Source: Heterocephalus glaber
Taxonomy: Eukaryota > Chordata > Mammalia > Rodentia > Bathyergidae
Length of the DNA stretch: 64,000 bases
Direction of reading: 5' to 3'
Assembly: GCF_000247695.1 (NCBI RefSeq)
Contig: NW_004624734.1
Coordinates: 29,640,377 to 29,704,376 of the forward strand
Below, piece after piece: positions 1 through 11,613 of the stretch. A model generated the notes under the pieces. The model ran no database searches, was not told the DNA's origin, and saw nothing but the letters and a program-made list of their open reading frames with translations. Position 1 is the first letter of the stretch. Each line of letters opens with the position of its first letter. Position numbers and translations under genes: made by a program.

Positions 1-91
1 TTTTTTTTTTTTTTTTTTGTACCGGGGATTGAACTCAGGTCCTTGCGCTTGCACAGCAGGCAGCGAAACCACTGAGCTAAATTCCCGGCCC
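1..91 (-). mobile_element. ID-type tRNA-derived SINE
   Basis: The plus strand starts with poly-T (the SINE tail), then the reverse complement of a tRNA-like body ending ...GAGCTAAATTCCCGGCCC. The B-box (GGTTCGATCC-like) and A-box (TAGCTCAGTGG) are recognisable in reverse. The element may extend past the left edge. Confidence 0.9.
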
Positions 92-122
92 AAGAAATTT
101 ATATTTTAAAACATTTCTGAAT

Positions 123-150
123 GAGCTCGCTTCGGCAGCACATATACTAA
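123..150 (+). pseudogene. U6 snRNA 5' fragment (retro-inserted)
   Basis: GCTCGCTTCGGCAGCACATA followed by TACTAAAA matches the first about 28 nt of U6 spliceosomal RNA. It is flanked by a 13-bp direct repeat AAAACATTTCTGA (108-120 and 150-162), which marks it as a retrotransposition event. It is too short to encode a working RNA. Confidence 0.85.
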
Positions 151-598
151 AAACATTTCTGAAGGAATCTCATGTTTTCTAGAATTCAAGAACTACTATG
201 CTCTAAACTACACTAAGAGCTACTACTCTGTGAACCACACTCTACAATGGTTCTGTGTCCTGCTCTCTACAGACGTGGTTCCACCTGTGGCCAGCTGTGG
301 GTGAGGCTCCCTTAAGCTGACAACCCTGCTGGCCTCGGACTACCTCAAGGACATGCTCCTATCCACTTCACCTAAGCATCTCTGAGGTGGGTTTAATAAC
401 AGTGCGGCTAACATGAATTCAACAGCTACCTGCTGTTTAAGGAGAACTGTGGGGCTGCACTGTTTTATTATCCTGGGGATTTCATGTTAATACAATATGT
501 TGCAATTTTGTTCTACCCATGGTGACTTGAATCCCTTCATAGGAATTGTATAAGAAGGAACTGAGCTAATAATATGGAAAAGAAAAACACAGTAGATA

Positions 599-848
599 CA
601 TAGTCGTAGCTTGATACTCAACTGCTCTGAAACTTACCACATTTGGTATTCAATGCATTTTCACATGAAAATTCTGTCCCAGCACGGTACTTGTCATCTG
701 TTTGGTACTCAACCCCAATAAGCTAGAACTTGTCCATGTCAACTCTTGTGAACTCACTACCCTTTCCAGCCAAAACAATTTGTTTGGTATTCGTTTTTGG
801 TACTCGTTGTGCCTTCCAGAAGGAAGGCTGAGTACCAAGGTACCATTA
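599..848 (-). mobile_element. pogo/Tigger-like non-autonomous DNA transposon relic
   Basis: About 250 bp with imperfect terminal inverted repeats. The right end, read in reverse, is AATGGTACCTTGGTACTCAG. The left end is CATAGTCGTAGCTTGATACTC, similar at most positions. Both ends abut TA (597-598 and 849-850), the target site of Tc1/mariner-pogo elements. Inside, TACCAA/TTGGTA repeats recur several times. No transposase ORF is present. Confidence 0.6.
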
Positions 849-1010
849 TATTGGAAGGGGCGACTGCACTACCTGTTACTTTTCTCACTGTAGAAAAGGT
901 GAGTTTAACTGTGAGTATGACCAAACTAGACCACGGAGAATTCAATCAGGGAGTCCCTGGATTCTACACAAAGAGAATGACTAATTTTTATATAAACTAT
1001 AGGGCACTTT

Positions 1011-1224
1011 TAACGGGGATTTAGCTCAGTGGTTCCGGCGCCTGCCTCGCAAGCGCAAGGTCCCGAGTTCGATCCCCGGCACGGAAAAAAAAAAAAAGTG
1101 AACCTTAATTATCAGTTCTTTGGGGCCGGGGATTTAGCTCAGTGGTTTCGCCGCCTGCTGCGCAAGCGCAAGGACCCGAGTTCGATCCCCGGTACCAAAG
1201 AAAAGAAAAAAAACCAAAACCCAA
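1011..1224 (+). mobile_element. ID SINE dimer (two subtypes in tandem)
   Basis: The first unit (about 1011-1097) has GGTTCCGGCGCCTGCC and an A-tail. A 24-bp unique linker (1098-1121) follows, then a second unit (1122 to about 1200) with GGTTTCGCCGCCTGCTGC and an A-rich tail. Only one target-site duplication exists: the 17-bp AAACTATAGGGCACTTT at 994-1010 and 1225-1241 flanks the whole pair, so both units arrived together. Confidence 0.9.
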
Positions 1225-2825
1225 AAACTATAGGGCACTTTCCCTTTCCTAAAAGTAGAACCATCTTGGATTGTTTGGCCATTCCAGGACATACACTTTG
1301 AACATGAAGAGAGGACACACACATAATACTGCATATAAAAAGGGGATAAGGTGCAAGAGGGTAACCAAAATTTTGCAACAGTCTGTTCAAACTTCTCATC
1401 TTGACTTGATGTTCAAAGAAAACCATGAACTGTAAATGTGCTGCAACTGGTTATTTTACATTCCCAGACATGGTGAAACTTTATAGGAGGGGATGACTAA
1501 TCTGCAAAAGTGATGCTACTCACACTGGGTGCCTTCCTGTTGGCTTTGCGAAGGGAGGAACCACCTGGGCTTAGGGGGTGGGGCACAGATGTCATCAATC
1601 AAAGCCCTAAGTGCCAAACCTATGAGGGCCAGGGAAACCATTCTGAATTTCTGTATCATCACTGAAACCACCCCTTCTTACAGAAAAACATCTGCTTGCC
1701 ACAGGCTGTGCTATCAAAAGCTGTTGAAGGGAACACTCAGAGCCATCTACTATTCAGGAATGGCATGAAGAGATGGGTTTTAGACAGGCAAGGCCTGCTA
1801 TGGATGATGTTTTCAGGAGGGAGAAAGTAGCAATTAGTCACCTGACAAATGGCTATGGCAAAATCTGGGCCAAGGCTGAATGTTGGCTTAATATCAAGGG
1901 GAGGGCAGCTGATCAGGTCTTGTGATTGCTTGTACAAATAACAAGCATTTGGGTGACAGCTAATGGGGAGAATAATGATTAAGGAGGACTCCTTCCACTG
2001 TGTTCAACACTATCCAGTTCTATCCTATATCCAATACGGGGCTCCACCATTTAGGAGGGCTTCCGGAGACACTAATTCCAAAGCCCCAGGAAAACAAACA
2101 AGTGAAGTAGGGATGATTAAGCTGACAAGGGGATATTCAAATGACTGCAGTAAAGAAAACTGTCCATCTATAAGAAGCAGATATTTTGTAAGCACAAAGG
2201 CATATTGGTACATAAAGGAAATGAGTGGCTACATATATGCAGCAGGAGAGAGGCTATAGAGATCACTGTGGGCCACAACTGTGTAGGTCTGCAATGCTAA
2301 AGTATTTAATAAGGCGCTAACAAGGTATCTGTTAACATTATCATTTAACTGGGCATAGCTGAGACAGGTGTCATGTCCAAGTTTAGCATCTAGAAAGGAT
2401 AAAGAAAAGGCAAGCTTGAGAACAGAAAATGATTATAGGATGAAACATAAAAGAACAGATATAGGAGCTGTGAGAGATACATGCTTGTTGAAGGAAAAGT
2501 AGATAGCTGCTTAAGGTAGGTGATGAACAGCTTAAAAAGGAAACCACAAGTCTTTTGTCTTAGAAGGACATTTATAGGTAGTAATACATTTGATAACCTT
2601 TTTTATTTTTAACAGAAACAGCCATTTAGCAGGCAGGGCCAGGTACTAGATTACAGATAAAGGTCCAGCTTGGTGAATGGGTCTGGTTGGCCCATAGTGG
2701 AACAAAGACATGGGCTTGATCTCAGGCTCCAAATCTGTCTTCCCTAAATTTCCCTCTGACCTTGCCTAAAGGTGAAGGAGTGCAACAATATTTCTCTGCT
2801 TTTCTTTTTTCAAATGACCACCTTG

Positions 2826-2921
2826 GTTGGGGATTTAGCTCAGTGGCACTGCACCTGCCTTGCAAGCACAAGGTCCTGAGTTCAATCCCAGGTACACCAA
2901 AAAAACAAAAAACAAAAAAAC
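2826..2921 (+). mobile_element. ID-type SINE
   Basis: Body GGGGATTTAGCTCAGTGGCA through CCTGAGTTCAATCCCAGGTAC, followed by an A/C-rich tail. Confidence 0.88.
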
Positions 2922-3264
2922 CACCTTATATTTAGTGATCCAAATAGAGTAACTAGGATAAGGCAAGTGGAGCCAACCACATCTTTTCATAATCTTAAAA
3001 GATGAAAAATTATCTTCATGATTAGAAAAGACTTTTCAAAGAAAAACTCTTTATTTTCTCTTAATTGTATGCCTAAGCTGCATTTAAGAGGTTGGGACAA
3101 AATGTTGAACAAAGAGAAAACTTGTGATATACTGAAATCACACAGAAAGGTTGTAGAATCTCTCAAGATTATTATCTTTACTCCCTCCCTTTAAATAAAG
3201 CAGTCGCACAAATTTTCATCCTCATAGGATGTTTGAAGTAAGGCATAAGACAAAGAATAGACAC

Positions 3265-3348
3265 TGGCTGGGGATTTAGTTCAGTGGCATCACGCCTGCT
3301 TTGCAAGCACAAGGTCCTGAGTTTGATCCCTGGTACAAAAAAAAAAAA
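3265..3348 (+). mobile_element. ID-type SINE
   Basis: Body GGGGATTTAGTTCAGTGGCA, then GAGTTTGATCCCTGGTAC and a poly-A tail. Confidence 0.88.
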
Positions 3349-3424
3349 GACTCTGGGTGGGTATTTTCCAAATTTCTTTTGGCCTTATGACTCATGAACA
3401 TTTGGAAAGTTTAGGCTGATCATC

Positions 3425-3838
3425 TGTTATGGCTTGTGTCTAGATATCCCCTCAAAGCCTCAAGTGGTCATAGGTAGGGTTTTTCAGAGGTGGCTGGATC
3501 TAGAGTGTGTGATGCTGGGATCAAGGATATATTATTACTGAATTAGTCCACTGATTGGTTTGGCATAGTTCTGGATAGGATTAAGGGTGCCTCGCCCTGG
3601 GAAGGAATATAAGGGACAGAAAGAGGGTCATTGCTTGTTGCCTGCTTGCTGCCTTCTGCCTGCCCTGCCTTGCCATGAACTGTTTCTTTTCTGCAATGCC
3701 CCTCTGCCATGCCACCTCCCTTGGAGCCAGCCAACTATGGACTGAAACCTCTATGAATTGTGAGCCAAATAAACCTTTCCTCCTTTAACTTTGGGTGTTG
3801 GATATTTTGTCTTAGCAATGAGAAAAGTAACTAAGACA
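3425..3838 (+). mobile_element. MaLR (ERVL-related) solo LTR
   Basis: Begins TGTTATGGCTTGTGTC and ends ...GTAACTAAGACA. It contains the typical MaLR features GAGCCAAATAAACC (poly-A signal region) and GGATATTTTGTCTTAGCAA. About 414 bp, with no internal region attached. Confidence 0.8.
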
Positions 3839-5777
3839 CTATTTCAATCAAGCAAAAGGATTAGACGCAAAAGGAACAGTGTTGGTGAGCTCTGCACCAA
3901 GAATGTGTGGCTTAACAAAGGACTCATTTCTCAACATTCACTTGAAATTTCAACCACAGTGGTTCTATTTTTAAGTCTTTGAATTAATAAAAGTAAGGTT
4001 CCCAATAAAATAACCACCCACTCCCATAAGCTGGAGAAAGTTCAGTAAGATAGCTTAGGCCATAGCACCTGGTGTTCTGCTGTACAAAAGCAGAATAAAA
4101 TAAAATTCTGAATGTTCATTATTTGCAGGGCCACAAAGCAAAAATCAACCAGGTCGAGGCAAATAGAGACAATCTGCCATCATTTAAGAGAAGTTCTGGG
4201 TTTGGAATTTTAAAGGTTGCACTGTGAAATTCTGAATTAGTCCATAATATTTAGAAAAATATTATTTTTATCTTAAAAGAATGCACAATAATAGGAGCAA
4301 CTAATTGCCAATTGAAAAAAATCTCAGACAGAAAAGATTTAGAGAAATGGTACAGATAAAGATAACTGAATAATTTCTCAAAGGAAAGCAGGCAAATGTT
4401 TTATATATATAAGATGCCAAAGAGGATAAAGAGAACAAAATTTAAACACAGCACCTCTAATACACACATAAAGGCATACACAGATAACCCAGTATGCTGT
4501 AGAAGCCTGGGGCCTTCCTTAATGTTCAATGTAAATTACACAAGCCCTTTTCATCTCCCAAGAAACATGATTTTCTGGCTTAAACGGCTGCCTTATTAGG
4601 TTAACCAGAAAAAGCTCATTCATGAATTGACCTGTACTGACAATTATGGGCAGGAATTTCTCTTGTGTTTAACCAGCCCCTCTAGTGAACATCAGATATT
4701 GACCAACATATATGCAGATCCTAACTGATATTTGCATATAAAGTATCATTAATTCTTCCTTGTTATATTTTGCAGATTTTCAAAACCTTTAACAGAAGTG
4801 ACTTTACTAAAAGTTTGTGCTATAAAAGGACTTTGAGTACATTTTATACCAAAAATATATATAAAAGCACTAGAGCACCAAGCAAACATTGATATGTCTA
4901 TACAATGAGTTCTGAAATGCAATAGTGGTTGTCTAAAAGGAATAAGGAGTTGAAGATTTATGTGACTCTTGAATTCACTAGTAGGGACCTTGAGTCATTA
5001 AGCAAAAAGTGGGATCATGAAGGAAGAAGCACTGAGCACCAGCTGACTGCACTCTTGGTGCACACATGATAAACCGGCTGTACTAGATGGCAGTAAAAAT
5101 GGGCATGTGATTTTCTAAGTGGGCACTAACAGGCTATAGGGCTGGGAGAAAACCTGAGGGAAGTACAATGAAGGGAGTTTTAAGACAATTAGAATTTAAT
5201 GTGGATGGGGAGAGGTCTCGACACCAAAATAAGTCAGGTTGGAATGTTACAGAGGAGATGTGCATGTCCAAGCACAAGATGGGTTCTTAGCTTTATAAAG
5301 GGTGGTTTTCAATCTAGTCCTTGAATCACACATAACACTAGTCTGCAGGATGAGAACCCTTTATACAAACTGAGAAGGTCTCTGTTTGTAGGAGGTCTTT
5401 GCTTGTAACTGCCGTGCTTACTGTCAAAGCCAGAACTGTGAAAAAAATGAATGTTTTAAAAATATATTAAAATTAGAATGATCTTCATTTTTACATTTGC
5501 CATGTCTTTTTTTTGTTGTTGTTGAGTGGCTCACTTTGACATCTGAAAATGAAATTAAAATCTCTCCTTAGACTTCCAAGCTCTATAGAAAACATATCTA
5601 TATTCTAATTAATAGACTTTTCTAATTGTAGAAAGTTATTAGTACATATGGCTTCTCTTAGGGCTGTTATATTTGGGTGTCACTATGTGATTACCAACCT
5701 GCATTAAAGCAGTTCTCACCAGGTGCTATGGAGAAACCTGCATAGTCATTAACGGGGAGACTGCAGGACGGGGCGCT

Positions 5778-5789
5778 GGGGGGGGGGGG
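5778..5789 (+). repeat. Poly-G run (12 G)
   Basis: Twelve consecutive G within a G-rich local context (GACGGGGCGCT before it, TAGGGACAGCG after it). Confidence 0.9.
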
Positions 5790-6904
5790 TAGGGACAGCG
5801 CAGCCAGAAATATGCAGTGGAACTTAATCACTGTAATTTAGATTTTGTCATCGAGTCCCAGGTACAAGCTCTTTTATGCACTGTCAAGAGATCTCCACAT
5901 TAATTGCTGTTCCTGTCTTTTGAGGACACAAACACTCTAATTTGCTGCGATTTTACTTTCTCTAGCAATGTGCACTTGATGGCTAAGTCTGCTTTTCCTC
6001 CAGCAAAGGAAGGCTGCAAAAGCTCTGATTATCCAACTCACTCTGCCAAGATCAACAGAGTGAAGTTAGAAAGCATCCCTGTTTACCAGAGTATAGAAAA
6101 GAATGTGACTCAACCCTTTGGTGGGTGGGAGGCTCTGCCACCCTCCCTGAAAGGCCACATTCTTCTCTTCTCCAGTAAGTTTGACTTTCAATAGGAGAGT
6201 TATTTCTAAGTGAAGATTTCAATGATTTTGCATGGCTCATTTGAGGCAGAAAATTTAGATAATCTGAGGCTGAGTCAGCACATTTAGATAATGCAAACCC
6301 AGGTGTCTGTCTGGGGGACTCTGTAATTCCCCTGGACTTCTCAGATAATGGCATAGCTGTGCCTCAGCATTAGGGGTCCAGCTCTTTTCAACCTTCCTTC
6401 ACAATGATGACATTCTAGACATAGCCTTGCTAACTGACTTTGTTGCCATCATGTTAGATGGGAGAGATCTCTTCAGATGGAATTCGATTTTTTTTTTTTT
6501 TTGGAATTCCATTTTTAAGTAAAGGTACTCCCTTTTCAAAATGAGGAACTGAAAGACATGAGTCCAGTTAAACCTAGAAACTATAGACAAATCATTCTCA
6601 TGTGAAAAATCCTATAGTTAAGGGGACAGTGCGATGCGCCCAAACCAGAAAGCAAGTGTCATAATTCTGTGCCATGTGATTCTGTATCTATACAATGTTG
6701 TGCTATTACGGCATTTGATGCCCCATTTTCCATTCTGTTTCGAACACATCCTTTATCCCATTTGAGTCAAATACTATTTCCTAAATAGTGGAAGGGTACT
6801 TGGATGTTGGGTACTGAAAATACTAACACTACTTTCCCAAATTCATTTTTGCTTGGGTTTTCAGACCAACTGCAGCCTTAAAAAAACAAAACAAACAAAA
6901 ACAA

Positions 6905-7066
6905 AAAACAAACCCAGGTCCTTCACACTAAGCTATATCTCCATCCCTTTTTATTTTGAGACAAGGTTTTACTAAATTGCTCGGGTGAGACTTGAACTTG
7001 TGACCTGCCTGCTTCAGCATCCCAGAGTGCTAGGATTAAAGGCATTTGCCATTGTGCCCAGCAAAC
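6905..7066 (-). mobile_element. B1-dID composite SINE relic
   Basis: Reverse-oriented degenerate ID part (CCCAGGTCCTTCACACTAAG) followed by a B1 body in reverse (TTGAGACAAGGTTTTACTAA to CATTGTGCCCAGC). The A/C-rich stretch before it (6,880-6,910) is in the wrong sense to be its own tail. Confidence 0.65.
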
Positions 7067-8145
7067 AAAACCATTTCAAAATCTGGAACTTGAGAGTGGT
7101 AAATGGAAACAAAACTCATGAAATGCTTCCTAACACAGGGCCTGGAATTTTAAAAGGGTAGTTTAAAAATCTTATCAGTAAGAATACATACAATAAGGAG
7201 AACAAGGATCATGTAACTGATCAAGTTTAACCCAAATTAAGTAGAGGAGGTCTTTTCTCATTAAGATTATCAGGAATTTACTAAAAGATTGTGCACTTAG
7301 CTCCCACTTGAAAAATATAAAGCTAAATTGAGTTTCTATTATTTTTCTGTAGGGCATAATAAGGGATCGCAAGACCCATAATAATAAAATACAGATGGTG
7401 CCACATTAAGTTATTAGTAACTGACAACAGAGATAAAAAAAGAAACTACCACAGAGACTAAGAGGCCTAAAAAGATAGTAATGGTATGCTTTGTCCTTAA
7501 AAGAATGAATTTTATCATACTTTGGATTCTAGAGGAAATGAATAATAGTATTTTGCTTAGTGGAGAGATCACCAAGGATACAAGAGAATGTGTAGCTTTC
7601 AGTTCTGAGAGGTAGATGGGATGTACTAATTTTAGCTACACTTTCTTATTGGACACCTCCTACCCTTAACAATCACTGTCAAGAGTTAACTAAGAAAAAT
7701 TACCATTCAAGCACTGGCTAAGTGACCTCAGAGATGTAGCAGAAAGGATATTCTGTTAGGAAAGGACCCTTTCTTTTAAAATTAAGATCAAGATTTTTAA
7801 AAATATCTTCAAGACCGTCCCAATTTATATTCTCTAGGTGAAAACCAAAATTATGAAATTATAAAACTCTTTAATTTCAGAATGCAAATAGGAAAAATTT
7901 TTTAAATCTAATTTTATAAAGAATAAATCTGCAAATTTTTCTCATAGTTTAAAATAATGGATTAATATTTTAGGACTTTTTGCTGGCAAATAACTGGAAT
8001 AAATATGTAAAAATAAAGTCTTTAAAAATACATAAAAATCTGCTTGTCTATCAGAGAACAGTGCTAGATACACATCACTATATTTGCACTAAGCACAGTC
8101 CAGCATGGGGAGGCCAGGAAACGGGACAGTGTGGAGGGTGGTTAC

Positions 8146-8588
8146 CTGGTATGGGAAGCAGCATCGTTGATACTGAAAGTGCTGTTCTCCCTGGTCAGAG
8201 GGCTCGAGCCACCTTGGCTCTTGCTGTGGATGTCCAGGCTCAGCGAGGACTCTGTTTTCCGGTCCATGCCGTGGCTCTCTGTCTCTAAAGTCCGATCTAC
8301 CATGGACAGTACTTCACTGGAGCTATGCCACAAGGGTGCCACTTTCTCCTTGCCTGGCCCCGAGCGAGGCGATGAGGTGGCAGCCCCCAGGGAGGCAGAG
8401 CTGCTGTGGCTGGGGCCATAGGAGGTGGTATCGATGCCACTGTCAGCTGAGGTTCCCTGCAGATAGTTATAGCTGTTGAGTTCAGATTCTGTGCGGTCTC
8501 CATCGTACCACTTCTCGTCACTGTGGGCACTCGATGCATTGCTGGAGAGGGTATTGCTACTGGAGTGGCTCGAGTAGTGGCTATCAGA
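8146..8588 (-). CDS. SIPA1L1: SIPA1L1 exon: Ser-rich region with DSGIDT degron
   Basis: This 443-bp exon encodes about 147 residues. It begins [20 protein letters not shown], continues through [20 protein letters not shown] and [16 protein letters not shown], and ends [13 protein letters not shown] plus AG of a Ser codon. DSGIDT (8,427-8,444) matches the DSGxxS/T class of beta-TrCP phosphodegron. SPAR is known to be destroyed after Plk2 phosphorylation through SCF-beta-TrCP, and this is the expected site. The acceptor is CTTCCCTTGCAG before TCTGAT, and the donor is ACCAG followed by GTAACC, a weaker donor than the others. The exon begins in phase 0 and ends in phase 2. The next exon (expected to start completing HTS) is not in the window. 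Confidence 0.96.
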
Positions 8589-9134
8589 CTGCAAGGGAAG
8601 CATGGTTTACTTAAGTGTAAGGTACTGCTCCCTAAACTCCTGGAAAAAGCAACACTGTGACACATGTTGTAGTTACAGAGGGAGGTCTAAAGGTACAAGA
8701 GCTCCAATAATGGTAAGTCAAAGTAAGATAAGTGATGTTCGGGAAAACCTCTGTAATTCTTTTCCATTCAGGCAGGTGTGTCCATGGCAGGGAGTATAGG
8801 AAACTTTAAGAATTCATTTTTCATTGTTTGACTTATGCTAAAATCAAAAGTTTTTAGACCATTTTAATCAGAAAAATTCTAAACCGTCATTGAAGTCTTT
8901 AATATCTTAAAATAGAAAGGAAATGACATTTGCAAAGGCCTTATAATTAGAAAGTGTGCTTGATTCTGAAAGCCCTCCTGTTCAGAATAGATAGAAGGCT
9001 GGATGTAAGACCTATTAAGTCTGAGAACTCTCCTATTCCTTCCCCAATTAGTGTCTATGTAGGAGAGAGCTTTCTAACAAGTGCTCAGAGATGTCAAGAT
9101 AATCCAGTGGGAAAATGGAGAGAGGATGAGACTT

Positions 9135-10115
9135 ATCAATAAATGGTGTCAAGACAACTGGATATTCACATACAAAAAAGAATAAAGTAGGATCCTTATT
9201 ATATAGAAAAACTCAAAGAACCAAAGATCTAAAAGTAAGTCTCTGTGACCCTCAGTTATGTGGTTTCTTAGATACAGCATTAAAAGCACAAGGAACAAAA
9301 GAAAAAAGATAAACTGGGCTTGATCAAAATTAAAACCTTTTATGTTTCAAATAACCCCATTAAAAATGGCCAAAGATGTGAAAAGACATTTTTCTTCAAA
9401 GAAGATATGCAAACATCCAACAAGCACATGAATGGATGCTCACTATCATTAGTCATTAGGCTACCACTTTACACACACTACAATGGCTGTTAGCAAAATG
9501 GCAGACAGAAAGGAGGCTGGTATTGTTGGGAATGTAATAGCTGCTGTGGGAAAAGAGCTGCAGTTACTTGGTATATAACCAATCGATATGAGAATGTTTA
9601 CACAAAAACTTGCATGTGTATGTTTAAGGCAGTATTACAGCAGCCAAAAAGTAGAAACCAAATGACCATCAATTGATAACAGATTAGGAATAGTACATAT
9701 CCACACAATGGAATATTGTTCAGCTATGAAAAGGAATGAATACAGATTCATGCTACAACATGGACGAATATTAAAAACATTATATTCGCCAACAGAAGCC
9801 AGAAATTTTGTTTCCATTTATGCAAAATGTCCAGAAAGAGGTACATCCACAGAGACAGAAAGTAGTGCTAAAAGGAAAGGGAAGTAGGAGGTGACTGCAG
9901 GGCTCTTTCAGGGGCTGATGAAAATGTTCTGGAATTAGGTCATGGTGCTGACTGCACAAATCTGTGAACATACTGAAACTATTGTTTGGTTTTTTTTTTT
10001 GGTACTGGGGATCAAACTCAGGTCCTTGCGCTTGCAAGGCAGGTGGCGGAACCACTGAGCTAAATCCTCGGCCCTAAAACTGTTAAATTGTATGTTGTTC
10101 TTTTAAAAAAGAACA
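9135..10115 (+). mobile_element. Old L1 LINE fragment, interrupted by an ID SINE
   Basis: Matches the end of L1 ORF2 and the 3' region in nucleotide character: GTGTCAAGACAACTGGATAT, then ATGAATGGATGCTCACTATC, CACACAATGGAATATTGTTC and a terminal AACTGTTAAATTGTATG-like end. It is heavily mutated with no long ORF. An ID SINE at 9,991-10,074 splits its 3' end. Confidence 0.75.
9991..10074 (-). mobile_element. ID-type SINE inside old L1
   Basis: Poly-T, then GGTACTGGGGATCAAACTCA and ACCACTGAGCTAAATCCTCG in reverse. Short flanking repeats AAACTATT / AAACTGTT are compatible with its target-site duplication. Confidence 0.88.
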
Positions 10116-10439
10116 TAGTGTTTACCAAAGAAATGTTGAAAGATATCTGAATGAAATAGTGTTTTAAATTAGAGAGGGCAGGAAGTCTAGACACGTCCTG
10201 GAGATAAACAGGAGATAAGGAATTGTGTCCGTGCATCTTTTGGTGGAGGAAGGAGTATGCTCTTTACTGGCCAAGGTGAGGGGCAGGAGGATGACACATC
10301 AGGTTCACCTCAAAGTAAAACATCTCTTCCCCTTAAAAAGAATCAATCTGTTATTTACTGGTGTAACTAATTTTTCTCAGTAACAGTTTATAAAGTGGCA
10401 TTATGAAGCCTTCATTTACTTTTAATGGGACAGAACTTC

Positions 10440-10710
10440 ATTAGGTTTGCCCCTGTGCTGTCAGTTTGGAGCACCCAGCCATATATGGTTGCTGGGCCCT
10501 TTAAATGTGGCTGATCCAAACTGAGACCTACTGAATGTGTCAAGTAATGTGAAGATTCCTGTAGAGATGATGTGGACCTCAGGCATAATCAGAAAATTTT
10601 TACTAGCCACAAGTCAAAAACAGGTGAAATCAATTCTAACATTTTATCCCAATCCATCTCAAAGTATTATTTTACTATATAATCAATATAAACCTTAATG
10701 AGGGAGGGGA
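10440..10710. mobile_element. Old hAT-type (Charlie-like) relic
   Basis: Shares TACTAGCCACAAGT...ACAGGTGAAATCAATTCTAA and ATATAATCAATATAAA with the stretch at 31.54-31.74 kb. This resembles an ancient mammalian hAT family whose ends carry GCCACATGTGGCTA motifs. The family name is uncertain. Confidence 0.45.
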
Positions 10711-11463
10711 AATTCATACTGATTGGGGTAATCTATCATTTACAAGTAGAACAGTGACAATATCACATTTCCTTAGTAAATCTCTTCACAGAGTACAAAG
10801 TTAGGCTTAGGCTGTACATTTTTTAGCTTCAATGTTCATTTCTCCAGAACAAAACTTATATGAGCCTGTCACTGAAAGCGCTCTCAGCATCTTACAGTGA
10901 ATACAGAATGGAGTATTTCCCCATTCCATCAAATGACCTGAATGTAAATATACATTCTAGTGAAGAGACAGACCAGGGAAACTGGCTGCATTTCAAAAGG
11001 GAGAGAAAGACTGTATTCCCAATTATACCTCTAAGTGATAAGGAATCGTGGGTTATTACATTAAAAGCACAATGTGTGTAGCTGTGGAGGACAAGAAAGA
11101 GGAGGGGCAGTTGTAAGGGAACCTGTCTATTCCCTTGGCTGATGCTCCAACTGTTTCTCGTGCTCACAATTGCATAAGCAAATAAAATCTCTTTCTAGTA
11201 CATTTCTATTCCTGACATTTTAGGACTGTTTTTGATTAAAACAGACAACTTTCCATTCAGATCTGTAGGTGTGCAAGGGCATATCAATGAGGTTATAATT
11301 TACTTCAAAAGCAACTTCAGGGCCACGGCAGCAGGAATTCCAAGGCTATCCATGACTTTTTGATCACGTCGAGCAAAGAGCAGAATAGACTTGTCCTCTT
11401 TTCACACTGCAGGAAGTATACTATTAGGAATGCATTATTTCTGTAAGTTTATAGTTAACTTAC

Positions 11464-11582
11464 ATGTCCTTGTTTGTTTGGAGACAAATGAATCACCGGA
11501 TCCTGCCGCATTAATCTCCCACTGGGGCTCTCTCGGAAAGCTGGCAGTACCTTTGATACTGCTGGGAGATGGCATGTAGGCT
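11464..11582 (-). CDS. SIPA1L1: SIPA1L1 short exon: [11 protein letters not shown] segment
   Basis: This 119-bp exon encodes [20 protein letters not shown] and [20 protein letters not shown]. It is needed to connect the phase-1 end of the exon at 14.3 kb to the phase-0 start of the exon at 8.6 kb. The acceptor is TGTATTCCAG before AGCCTA, and the donor is GGACAT followed by GTAAGT. The sequence matches what I recall of SIPA1L1 at this place. Because skipping it would break the frame (119 is not a multiple of 3), it is probably constitutive. Confidence 0.93.
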
Positions 11583-11613
11583 CTGGAATACAGCACAGGA
11601 CATTATGGTGCAG

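Larger units (their letters stand above)
1..8145 (-). other. SIPA1L1: Intron, partial (downstream of last exon in window)
   Basis: Begins with the donor GTAACC at 8,145 and runs off the left edge. The next exon should start by completing a Ser codon; I searched the minus strand and did not find it. The interval holds several ID SINEs (1-3.4 kb), a U6 fragment, a pogo-like relic, a MaLR LTR at 3.4-3.8 kb, a poly-G run at 5,778 and a B1-dID relic near 6.9-7.07 kb. The stretches 1.25-2.8, 3.9-5.7, 5.8-6.8 and 7.1-8.1 kb show nothing identifiable. Confidence 0.8.
8589..11463 (-). other. SIPA1L1: Intron, 2.9 kb
   Basis: Most of 9.14-10.11 kb is an old L1 interrupted by an ID SINE at 9,991. An old hAT-like relic lies at 10.44-10.71 kb. 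The remainder shows no feature I can name. Confidence 0.85.

Noticed and set aside
1014..1085. tRNA-like sequence that could be a real tRNA gene
   Set aside because: It has A- and B-box motifs, but the anticodon arm does not pair properly, it has a poly-A tail and lies in a target-site duplication with a second copy. It is a SINE.
8131..8421. Plus-strand ORF over the 8.2-kb exon
   Set aside because: Antisense shadow of the SIPA1L1 serine-rich exon.
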